Assembly: GCF_009829985.1 (NCBI RefSeq) | Contig: NZ_SZZU01000002.1 | Coordinates: 124,001 to 188,000 of the forward strand | DNA length: 64,000 nt | DNA from: Pantoea sp. Aalb | Lineage (GTDB): Bacteria; Pseudomonadota; Gammaproteobacteria; Enterobacterales; Enterobacteriaceae | Direction of reading: 5' to 3' | Shown here: piece after piece, positions 48,227 to 56,935 of the stretch | How the letters are laid out: each line of letters begins with the position of its first letter | Position numbering within the stretch: the stretch's first letter is position 1 | Program-made: the position numbers and the translations under genes | The notes under the pieces: model-generated | What the model was told of the DNA's origin: nothing | Database searches by the model: none | Seen by the model: the letters and a program-made list of their open reading frames with translations, nothing else

Positions 48227-49486
48227 ATGCCACGCCTACTAAACAATACTGAGACAGCGTTAAATGATATTAACATTTTATCATTAGTAAAACGCTATAC
48301 TAGTCCATTTTGGATATATGATGCTGCTATCATTAAAGATCGTATCGATAAGCTAAGTGATTTCGATGTTATTAGATTTGCTCAAAAAGCGTGTTCAAAT
48401 ATTCATATTTTACGTCTCATGCGTAATTTTGGTGTTAAGGTTGATTCAGTATCATTCGGTGAATTAGAACGTGCATTAACTGCTGGATATCAACCTAATA
48501 GTGAAGATATTGTTTTTACTGCTGATGCCGTAGATCAAATAACATTAGAACGTATTGTTGCCTTAAAAATTCCTGTTAATGTCGGATCAGTTGATATTTT
48601 ATATCAGTTAGGTTTATTATCGCCTGGTCATTTAGTATGGCTACGTATAAATCCTGGATTTGGTCACGGGCATAGTAAGAAAACTAATACTGGTGGAGAA
48701 AATAGTAAGCACGGGATTTGGTATAAAGATTTATTACAAGCATTAGCTGTTATTCAGCAATATAAGCTTTCTTTAGTAGGGTTACATATGCATATTGGTT
48801 CAGGGGTTGATTATAATCATTTACAGAAAGTATGTGATGCTATGGTAAATAGTGTAATTAATTTAGGGCAAGATATTAAAATTATTTCAGCCGGAGGAGG
48901 ATTATCTATACCATATCATTTTGAAGAAGAAGCGATTGATACTAAGCATTATTATAATATATGGAACGATGCTCGAACTCGTATTGCCAATTATCTTGGA
49001 CATCCAGTAAAATTAGAAATAGAACCAGGACGCTTCCTTGTAGCAGAATCAGGTATATTGGTATCACAAGTACATGCAGTAAAGAAAATGGGTAAAAAAC
49101 ATTTTATATTAGTAAATGCAGGTTTTAGTGATTTAATTAGACCATCTATGTACGGAAGTTATCATCATATTTCTCTTCTTCCAGGTGATGGTAGAAAGTT
49201 AAATCATAACATAAATAGTATCGTAGCTGGTCCTCTATGTGAATCTGGAGATGTTTTTACCCAACTTGAAGGAGGGAAAATAGAATCTCGTTTATTACCA
49301 TCACCTCAAATAGGAGATTATTTAATATTCCACGATACTGGTGCTTATGGTGCGTCAATGTCATCAAATTATAATAGCCGTCCGCTAATTCCAGAAGTCC
49401 TTTTTGAAAATGGGAAAGCTCGTGAAATTCGTCGTGCACAAACTATTCATGAATTACTAGCATTAGAGCTCAATATTATTAATTAA
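48227..49486 (+). CDS. lysA: Diaminopimelate decarboxylase
   Basis: PLP enzyme making lysine from meso-diaminopimelate, the last step of lysine synthesis. The 419 residues match E. coli LysA (420). The PLP lysine is Lys54 in FAQKACSN; HMHIGSGVD, SAGGGLS, EIEPGRFLV, CESGDVF and GAYGASMSSNYNSR are intact. AGGA lies before the ATG. The E. coli activator gene lysR, normally divergent next to it, is absent, so control by LysR is probably lost. The 3' end overlaps the convergent mutH by 4 bases. Confidence 0.97.
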   Translation: MPRLLNNTETALNDINILSLVKRYTSPFWIYDAAIIKDRIDKLSDFDVIRFAQKACSNIHILRLMRNFGVKVDSVSFGELERALTAGYQPNSEDIVFTADAVDQITLERIVALKIPVNVGSVDILYQLGLLSPGHLVWLRINPGFGHGHSKKTNTGGENSKHGIWYKDLLQALAVIQQYKLSLVGLHMHIGSGVDYNHLQKVCDAMVNSVINLGQDIKIISAGGGLSIPYHFEEEAIDTKHYYNIWNDARTRIANYLGHPVKLEIEPGRFLVAESGILVSQVHAVKKMGKKHFILVNAGFSDLIRPSMYGSYHHISLLPGDGRKLNHNINSIVAGPLCESGDVFTQLEGGKIESRLLPSPQIGDYLIFHDTGAYGASMSSNYNSRPLIPEVLFENGKAREIRRAQTIHELLALELNIIN

Positions 49487-50160
49487 GAAAAAAATCGCTT
49501 TAATAATTTTCTAGTAAAATTCTTCTTAAGGTAAAAAGCACGAGGTAAAACCATTATAGATTGTCCATATTTATTTATACCTGTAGTTAATATCTTACTA
49601 TTAGCTGCCTTAGGACGAATTTGTAAATATTCTCCATGATGTGCAGTTATATTATTGACTTGTCCTAGTACAATCATATCCATCAATTCTTCCCAATCTT
49701 GACGAAGAATTAATAAATCTTTACTAGTTGGCGTCCATAATATTGGTGATCCGACACGTCTTTGAGGTAAAGGTACAAAATGACTTCCTTCAACTGGTAT
49801 CCATAGTACTCTTGTAAGTTTACGCTTTACATAACTGGTTTCCCAAGTCACTCCATTATTTCTAATTAATGGGGCTATACAAACAAAGGTTGTTTCTAAT
49901 GGATTTCCTTGTAAATCTACTGGAATTGTTTTAAGTTCAATACCAAAATGAGGAAAATCTTGTTTTGCTTTGTTTTTATTTTTAGCACCAAGATGTAATT
50001 CAATTAAATTTCCTACCCAACCTTTATGACGTTTTAAATTTATAGGAATAAATAGGTTAAATTGTTCTGCTAGAGTTATAAAATTTTGACCAGCTAATTG
50101 CTGTGCTCGTTTTAATAGCTCTGTTTCATTTTTAGGGTATGAAGGAAATAAATCAATCAT
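49483..50160 (-). CDS. mutH: Mismatch-repair endonuclease MutH
   Basis: Nicks the unmethylated strand at hemimethylated GATC sites during mismatch repair. The 225 residues match E. coli MutH (229). The catalytic residues fall in QDFPHFGIELKT: Asp68, Glu75 and Lys77. WVGNLIELHLG and RVGSPILW are kept. Its stop overlaps the lysA stop on the other strand by 4 bases. Useful only if dam, mutS and mutL exist elsewhere. No clear ribosome-binding site is visible; the start ATG is by family alignment. Confidence 0.94.
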   Translation of the reverse strand: MIDLFPSYPKNETELLKRAQQLAGQNFITLAEQFNLFIPINLKRHKGWVGNLIELHLGAKNKNKAKQDFPHFGIELKTIPVDLQGNPLETTFVCIAPLIRNNGVTWETSYVKRKLTRVLWIPVEGSHFVPLPQRRVGSPILWTPTSKDLLILRQDWEELMDMIVLGQVNNITAHHGEYLQIRPKAANSKILTTGINKYGQSIMVLPRAFYLKKNFTRKLLKRFFS

Positions 50161-50468
50161 AATTGGTTAAAATATATATTTTTATAACATTATTTTATTT
50201 ATAAAATAGATAAAAAGGATTATTTTAATAATTTTACAAGATTACTAATATTAATTACTATATGCAATATTTAAAATAAAATGAACTATAAAAACCAAAA
50301 ATAATTAATATTTATCCTACTATTAATAAATCTAATAAATCAATTAATATCTATATATTTTTATTTATATACTAAATTAGAGCATTGAATATCTAATATT
50401 CAAGCATCTTTCATGAGTATGAAACAATAATTAATATATTAAAATTTAGTTTTATTTGAGATAGTCCA
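50161..50468. other. Divergent mutH/rppH spacer
   Basis: 308 bases, AT-rich, no gene. It should carry the promoters of mutH and rppH; none is clear. Confidence 0.5.
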
Positions 50469-50963
50469 GTGATTGATAATAATGGCTACCGTCTAAACGT
50501 AGGTATCGTAATTTGTAATCAAGATAGACAAGTATTATGGGCTAGAAGATTTGCACAGAATTCTTGGCAGTTTCCTCAAGGAGGTATTAATTTGAATGAA
50601 ACTGTTGAACAGGCAATGTATCGAGAATTATTCGAAGAAATTGGGTTACATCGAAAAGATGTTCAAATACTTGCTTCAACTCATAAATGGTTATGTTACA
50701 AATTACCACATAGATTAGTTCGGTGGGAAACACAACCAGTGTGTATTGGTCAAAAACAGAAATGGTTTCTTTTACAATTAATATGTAGTGATGTAGATAT
50801 TAATCTAAAAGATAATAATCGTAATACGCCAGAATTTGATAGGTGGCGTTGGGTTAGCTTTTGGTATCCAGTACGTCAAGTTGTTTCTTTTAAACGTGAT
50901 GTTTATCGCCTCGTGATGAAAGAATTTTCTAAAGTAGTGATGCAAATAGGACAACATACATAA
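50469..50963 (+). CDS. rppH: RNA pyrophosphohydrolase RppH
   Basis: Removes the 5' pyrophosphate from transcripts, starting RNase E-dependent decay. The 164 residues match E. coli RppH (176), beginning at GTG 50469 with MIDNNGYRLNVGIV, the same start point as in E. coli. The Nudix box has GGINLNE followed by RELFEEIGL and looks complete. The C-terminal tail (the basic region after the Nudix fold) is shortened by a dozen residues. In the conserved WLRYKLP segment Arg is replaced by Cys. The E. coli partner ptsP, which follows rppH, is missing. Confidence 0.95.
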   Translation: MIDNNGYRLNVGIVICNQDRQVLWARRFAQNSWQFPQGGINLNETVEQAMYRELFEEIGLHRKDVQILASTHKWLCYKLPHRLVRWETQPVCIGQKQKWFLLQLICSDVDINLKDNNRNTPEFDRWRWVSFWYPVRQVVSFKRDVYRLVMKEFSKVVMQIGQHT

Positions 50964-51311
50964 TATATACACCTGTAATAATCATAGAATAGTATAAATG
51001 AATTATTTACTAAACATCTATAATTAATTATGGCTGATCCACAATATGTAGATTTACATGTTTAAAATTTGAAATTTTATCTTATCTGTTTTTTAACGTT
51101 TAAATTTTTTAAAAATAAAAAGAAATTATTGTATATTTTAAATAAAAAATAATTTTATTTAGTTATTTTTAATATGATATATTAATATGATTAATATTCA
51201 TTTAAAAATAGATATTCTATAAATATGAAAATGTTTAAATATGTGATTAAAATAGTTAGTCATTATAAAATTTAATGTTTTTTTAAACTTCATAAGAAAA
51301 AATGGCAAAAT
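50964..51311. other. Spacer where ptsP would lie
   Basis: 348 bases replace the roughly 2.2-kb ptsP of E. coli. No fragment of PtsP is recognisable. Confidence 0.5.
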
Positions 51312-52202
51312 ATGACGAACGGCTATATTCCTTTTCCTCAATTCAATCCAATTATATTCTCTTTAGGACCAATCTCATTTCATTGGTACGGCTTGATGTA
51401 TTTAGTAGGTTTTATCTTTGCTATATGGCTTGCAAGACGTCGAGCTAATAAACAATATAGTAGTTGGAAAAAAGAAGAAGTAGACAATTTATTATACTCC
51501 TGTTTTTTTGGTGTATTTTTAGGTGGTCGCATTGGATATGTATTATTTTATAATTTTTCATTATTTTTAAAAAATCCCTTTTATTTATTTAAGGTGTGGG
51601 ATGGTGGAATGTCATTCCATGGTGGATTAATTGGTGTAATTATAGTTATGTTATGGTTTGCTAATTGTAAAAAAATTAAATTCTTTCAAATATCTGACTT
51701 TATCGCTCCATTAATTCCATTTGGCTTAGGAGCTGGTCGTATTGGTAACTTTATTAACGGTGAACTTTGGGGACGTATAGCTCCAAATTTTAAATTCGCT
51801 ATGTTATTTCCAGGTTCTCGTAATGAAGATATTATCTTTGTTGCTAAGAATCCACAGTATGAGTATATGTTGAATACTTATGGTGTTTTACCACGTCATC
51901 CTTCACAACTATATGAATTATGCTTAGAAGGCATTATATTGTTTATAATTCTTAATCTATTTATTCTTAAACCTCGTCCTATGGGTAGTGTTTCTGGTCT
52001 TTTTTTGATTAGTTATGGATTATTTCGTATTTTTGTAGAATTTTTTCGTGAACCAGATATACAAATTGGTCTATTTATGGAATGTATTAGTATGGGACAA
52101 ATTCTTTCGATTCCAATGATTATAAGTGGAGCTATTATAATGATTTTTTCTTATCTACAACAACAGCATAATCTATACTATAATAACCAACTAAAGAGAT
52201 GA
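51312..52202 (+). CDS. lgt: Prolipoprotein diacylglyceryl transferase
   Basis: Inner-membrane enzyme that attaches diacylglycerol to the lipobox cysteine of prolipoproteins. The 296 residues match E. coli Lgt (291); about seven membrane segments are evident. HWYGLMYLVGF, the essential HGGL, and the signature GAGRIGNFINGELWGR are intact. It ends in TGA, one of the few UGA stops I noticed here. thyA starts 1 base later, with its ribosome-binding site inside the lgt 3' end, as in E. coli. It implies lipoproteins are still made. Confidence 0.97.
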   Translation: MTNGYIPFPQFNPIIFSLGPISFHWYGLMYLVGFIFAIWLARRRANKQYSSWKKEEVDNLLYSCFFGVFLGGRIGYVLFYNFSLFLKNPFYLFKVWDGGMSFHGGLIGVIIVMLWFANCKKIKFFQISDFIAPLIPFGLGAGRIGNFINGELWGRIAPNFKFAMLFPGSRNEDIIFVAKNPQYEYMLNTYGVLPRHPSQLYELCLEGIILFIILNLFILKPRPMGSVSGLFLISYGLFRIFVEFFREPDIQIGLFMECISMGQILSIPMIISGAIIMIFSYLQQQHNLYYNNQLKR

Positions 52203-52203
52203 A

Positions 52204-52998
52204 ATGAAACAGTATTTAGATTTAATGCAACATATATTAAATGAAGGATGTAAGAAATTAGATCGAACTGGTACAGGAACTATTTCTATTTTTGGCTATC
52301 AAATGCGTTTTAATTTACAAGAAGGTTTTCCTCTCATTACGACTAAAAAAGTACATTTACATTCGATTATCTACGAATTATTATGGTTTCTTAAAGGTGA
52401 TACTAATGTTGGTTACTTAAAAGATAACAATGTTAATATTTGGAATAATTGGATAGATAAAAATGGTGATCTTGGACCTATATACGGTAAACAGTGGCGT
52501 AGTTGGAATAGTGCATCTGGTCAAAATATTGATCAAATATCTAAAGTAATAGAACAAATAAAATCTGATCCGAACTCAAGACGAATTATAGTTTCAGCTT
52601 GGAATGTTGGCGAATTAGATAAAATGGCATTAGCACCCTGTCATACTTTATTTCAATTTTATGTGGTTAATGATCAAATTTCTTGTCAACTTTATCAACG
52701 ATCGTGTGATATATTTATTGGATTACCTTTTAATATTGCAAGTTATGCATTATTATTACATATGGTAGCACAACAATGCAATTTAAAAGTAGCCGATTTT
52801 ATTTGGACTGGAGGTGATGTTCATTTATATAATAACCATGTAAAACAAGCAAATTTACAGTGTTCTCGAATACCTCGTTCTCTTCCAAAGTTATTTATTA
52901 ATCGTAAACCTAGTTCAATATTTGATTATAAATTTAAAGATTTTAAGCTAAAAAACTACAATCCCTATCAAAATATTAAGGCTCAAGTTGCAGTTTAA
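52204..52998 (+). CDS. thyA: Thymidylate synthase
   Basis: Makes dTMP from dUMP with methylene-THF. The 264 residues equal E. coli ThyA. Nucleophile Cys146 lies in LAPCHTLFQFYV; DRTGTGT, QLYQRSCD and FNIASYALL are kept. The usually strongly conserved C-terminal YDPHPxIKAPVAI reads YNPYQNIKAQVAV, losing the His-Pro pair; this segment closes over the active site, so the change is worth noting, but the final VAV is similar. Translationally linked to lgt. Confidence 0.96.
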   Translation: MKQYLDLMQHILNEGCKKLDRTGTGTISIFGYQMRFNLQEGFPLITTKKVHLHSIIYELLWFLKGDTNVGYLKDNNVNIWNNWIDKNGDLGPIYGKQWRSWNSASGQNIDQISKVIEQIKSDPNSRRIIVSAWNVGELDKMALAPCHTLFQFYVVNDQISCQLYQRSCDIFIGLPFNIASYALLLHMVAQQCNLKVADFIWTGGDVHLYNNHVKQANLQCSRIPRSLPKLFINRKPSSIFDYKFKDFKLKNYNPYQNIKAQVAV

Positions 52999-53210
52999 AG
53001 TAGTTATAAATTGATTATTACATTATTTGTAAATTTAAAAAATAATTAACATTAAAAATCATTTTAATATTAAATTAATTAATAGTTTGTTTTAAAATTA
53101 AAATTTAATAATTTAAAACAGTCATTATCAAATAAGTGAATATGGTATAAACATACCTGAAGTAAAAAAATAATCCGATCTTTAATAATATTTGAATTTT
53201 AAGAGAACTT

Positions 53211-56200
53211 ATGTTTCAAGCTTATCATTCTAATCATTTAGATTTATTAAAAAATTTAATAGTAAAATTAATGGTTATGCAGCCAATTATTGATCCAATG
53301 GTAGCTGAGCAAATATTAGTACAAAGTAGTGGTATGGCCCAATGGCTACAAATAGAGTTAGCAAAAAGTTTTAATATTGCAGCTAATATTGAATTTTTAT
53401 CTCCAACGGAGTTTATTTGGAATACTTTGATTAAAGTATTCCCTAAAATTTCAGAAAAAAAAATATTTAATAAATCTCATATAACTTGGAAAATAATGCA
53501 TTGTTTACCGATATTATTAGATGATACATCTTTTATACCTTTAAAACAATACCTTCATAAAGATCAAGATAAACGTAAATTATATCAATTAAGTTCTAGT
53601 ATTGCTGAAGTATTTGAAAAATATGTATTATTTCGTTCTGATTGGTTAAAAAATTGGGAACGCGGTAACTTAATTGATAAATTAGATAAATCTCAGTTAT
53701 GGCAAGCTAAACTATGGAAATATTTAATTGATTCTAAAGAAATTAACAAAAAATATATTACAAATTTTTATGTTTATTTTATTCAAATTTTAGAAAAAAC
53801 AAATCTTTTACCCCCAACTTTACCAAAACGTATATTTATTTGTGGTATTCCATCATTACCTCCTATCTACCTACAAATATTAGAAGCACTTGGTCGACAT
53901 ATTGATATTCATTATTTATTTATGAATCCATGCCGTTATTATTGGGGTGATATTCAAGATTATCCTTTAATGATAAAAGCACAAAAACGTCAGGTTGTTC
54001 GAACACCATCTATTTTATCAAATACGTGTAAAAATTTCCATGAACAGCAATTTATTAATCCTTTGTTATCTTCGTGGGGTAAGTTAGGAAGTGATAATAT
54101 ATTTTTACTGAACCGTCTAGAATCGTCAATTAATGATATTGAAGGTTTTGTCGAAATACCACAAGATAATTTATTACATAACTTACAAAGTGATTTACTT
54201 AATTTAAATAATAAAGCTATTGTAGAAGTTAATGGTATTGAATTTAATAATTTTAAAAAACGTAATCTTAATAGGGATGATAAATCGATTTCTTTACATA
54301 TTTGTCATAGCATCCAAAGAGAATTAGAAGTCTTGCAAGATCATATTTTATCTTTAATGGAAAAAGATCCTGACTTAAAACCTCGTGATATTATTGTTAT
54401 GGTAGCTGATATTGATAACTATGCTCCCTTTATTCAAGCAACTTTTTCTAGTGCTCCTTCTGAGCGTTATTTACCATTTTCTATTTCAGATTGTACTGCA
54501 AGCTATACTTATCCTATAATTCGAGTATTACTTAACCTTTTAAAATTACCTGATAGCCGTTTTACTTCTGAAGAGGTTCTAGAATTACTAGAAATACCTA
54601 CATTATCGAAACACTTTTCAATAGATGAAAAAGGATTGCGTTTACTTAGGCGCTGGGTAATGGAATCAGGTATTCGTTGGGGTCTTGATGATACTAGTGT
54701 AGAATCTTTATCACTTCCAATTACTGGACAGCATACGTGGCGTTTTGGCTTACAACGCATGTTACTAGGCTATGCTTTAGAAAGTAGTAATGGCGCTTGG
54801 AATGATATTTTCCCTTATGACGAAGCAAACGGGATTATAGCTGAACTAGCTGGTAATCTTGCGGAATTTCTTTCGTGTCTTGATACTTGGCGTATGAAAC
54901 TAAAAGATGAGCGAAATCTTAATGATTGGCAACCATTATGCCGTGAGTTAATGGATACTTTTTTTAGTAATGATTTAGAAAGTGCGCCAGCATTACAATT
55001 AATAGAAAAACAGTGGAATCAGATTATTGAAGAAGGAATACAAGCTAACTATGAATATCCTATTGCTATAACATTATTAAGTGATGAACTTAGCAAACGT
55101 CTTGATCAATATAAGTTAAGTCAGAATTTTCTTATAGGACAAATTACTTTTTGCACTATTATACCAATGCGTTCAATTCCTTTTAAAGTAGTTTGTCTAT
55201 TAGGTATGAATGATGATATTTATCCTCGTGCATTGACAACATTTAGTTTTAATTTAATGCAGCAGCAAGTACGTAAAGGAGATCGTAACCGTCGTGATGA
55301 CGATTGTTATTTATTTCTTGAAGCTTTAATTTCAGCTCAGCATCAATTTTATATTAGTTATATTGGTCAATCAATTCAGAATAATAGTAAGAATTATCCA
55401 TCTATTTTAATAAAAGAACTCATCAATTATATTGCTCAAAGTTTTTGTTTAACCGGCGATGAAAAATATGATATGGATACTAGTGAACAGAATATAAGAA
55501 ATCATATACAAATATTACATAGCCGCATGCCTTTTGAAGCAGAAAATTTCTATCCGAATCAAGTTAGGCAGAGCTTTGCCTTTGAGTGGATACCGATAAT
55601 AAATGGCACAAGATTACCTCAATCAGATTTTATTCAACCTCTAGCTCCTCAAAAAAGAAAAAAAATATTTTTTGATCAACTATTACTATTTTGGCAGAAT
55701 CCATTAAAAGCTTGGTTTCATCAGCGCTTAGGCGTTAATTTTAATATAGATAATAATGAACTATTAAATAATGAACCATTTATACCTTCTAACTTAGAAA
55801 GATATGAAATGAATGTTCAAATACTTAATGCATTGCTACTTAACAAAAATATTGACCAACTTTATGCAAATTACCGCGCTGCCGGTAACTTGCCTTACGG
55901 GGAATTTGGTAAATTATTTTGGCAAACTCAAATTGAAAAAATGAAAGAAATATCTATGCATTTTATTAATCAATATCAAGAGACGGAAAATTGGGAAATT
56001 GATCTCCAATTAGATAATGTACGGTTAAATGGTTGGTTAATTAATGTTCAATCAGATGGTTTGTTGCGTTGGCGGCCTAACTTAACTAATATAAATGATG
56101 GTTTAATGCTATGGTTGGAACATTTATTATATTGTATTCTAGGTGGTATAGGTGAAAGTCGTATTTATGGATATAAAAAAAGCTGTTGGCGTTTTAAGGC

Positions 56201-56546
56201 ATTATCAGGAGAGCAAGCTTTATCTTTATTTAAAGAATATATAAATGGTTATCAAAATGGTTTAAATAATCCATTGATGTTATTAGAAAAATCTAGTAGT
56301 GCTTGGATAAATGTTAGCTTTGATTTTAAATCGTATCAGTTATTAGAAGATGAAGTAACCCAGAAAAAAGCCATAAACAAACTTATACAAGCTTGGCATG
56401 GTAACACTAATATAAAAGGTGAATGCATGATAAATCCTTACTTACAACGTTTAGTACCTAATCTTACCCAGAGTGTTATAAATGATATCATCAATACTGC
56501 TCGTAAATGGTATTTACCAATATACTTAGCTAATATTAATAATTAA
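53211..56546 (+). CDS. recC: RecBCD nuclease/helicase, RecC subunit
   Basis: Scaffold and Chi-recognition subunit of RecBCD. The 1111 residues match E. coli RecC (1122). The N-terminal segment (PIIDPMVAEQILVQSSGMAQWLQ), IFICGIPSLPP, the inactive helicase-like regions and the C-terminal inactive nuclease-like domain can be followed. AAGAGAA precedes the ATG. In E. coli ptrA lies between recC and recB; here 389 empty bases remain. The order recC-recB-recD-argA is otherwise conserved. Confidence 0.95.
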   Translation: MFQAYHSNHLDLLKNLIVKLMVMQPIIDPMVAEQILVQSSGMAQWLQIELAKSFNIAANIEFLSPTEFIWNTLIKVFPKISEKKIFNKSHITWKIMHCLPILLDDTSFIPLKQYLHKDQDKRKLYQLSSSIAEVFEKYVLFRSDWLKNWERGNLIDKLDKSQLWQAKLWKYLIDSKEINKKYITNFYVYFIQILEKTNLLPPTLPKRIFICGIPSLPPIYLQILEALGRHIDIHYLFMNPCRYYWGDIQDYPLMIKAQKRQVVRTPSILSNTCKNFHEQQFINPLLSSWGKLGSDNIFLLNRLESSINDIEGFVEIPQDNLLHNLQSDLLNLNNKAIVEVNGIEFNNFKKRNLNRDDKSISLHICHSIQRELEVLQDHILSLMEKDPDLKPRDIIVMVADIDNYAPFIQATFSSAPSERYLPFSISDCTASYTYPIIRVLLNLLKLPDSRFTSEEVLELLEIPTLSKHFSIDEKGLRLLRRWVMESGIRWGLDDTSVESLSLPITGQHTWRFGLQRMLLGYALESSNGAWNDIFPYDEANGIIAELAGNLAEFLSCLDTWRMKLKDERNLNDWQPLCRELMDTFFSNDLESAPALQLIEKQWNQIIEEGIQANYEYPIAITLLSDELSKRLDQYKLSQNFLIGQITFCTIIPMRSIPFKVVCLLGMNDDIYPRALTTFSFNLMQQQVRKGDRNRRDDDCYLFLEALISAQHQFYISYIGQSIQNNSKNYPSILIKELINYIAQSFCLTGDEKYDMDTSEQNIRNHIQILHSRMPFEAENFYPNQVRQSFAFEWIPIINGTRLPQSDFIQPLAPQKRKKIFFDQLLLFWQNPLKAWFHQRLGVNFNIDNNELLNNEPFIPSNLERYEMNVQILNALLLNKNIDQLYANYRAAGNLPYGEFGKLFWQTQIEKMKEISMHFINQYQETENWEIDLQLDNVRLNGWLINVQSDGLLRWRPNLTNINDGLMLWLEHLLYCILGGIGESRIYGYKKSCWRFKALSGEQALSLFKEYINGYQNGLNNPLMLLEKSSSAWINVSFDFKSYQLLEDEVTQKKAINKLIQAWHGNTNIKGECMINPYLQRLVPNLTQSVINDIINTARKWYLPIYLANINN

Positions 56547-56935
56547 TTTATTAAAATATTAGTATGTATATAATTGTAAATTTATAATCAAAAAATATAA
56601 TTTTAATCATAAATTTTACATATATGAACAGAATAATCGGATTTGTTCATATAATTATAAATTCAATTAAATTAATTAATTTCTGCTCTAAACACATACC
56701 TAGTAATGAAATATAAATGCTATTAATCAAACATTTCTATAAATATTCTTTTACACAACAAGATAATAGAGTAAATAATTAAATAATATAGAAAATTAAA
56801 AAATTAATTAATATAATTATTCTTGATATTAAAAAAATCTAATGTAGCAAAATTAATAAATGTTTATATAAATCATTTCATTATATATACCATATATATA
56901 ATTTTACTTGTGTTTTAAGTTAATTCTTTAGTTAA
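56547..56935. other. Spacer where ptrA would lie
   Basis: 389 bases stand where E. coli has the 2.9-kb protease gene ptrA. No remnant is readable. recB therefore needs its own promoter or readthrough from recC. Confidence 0.55.
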
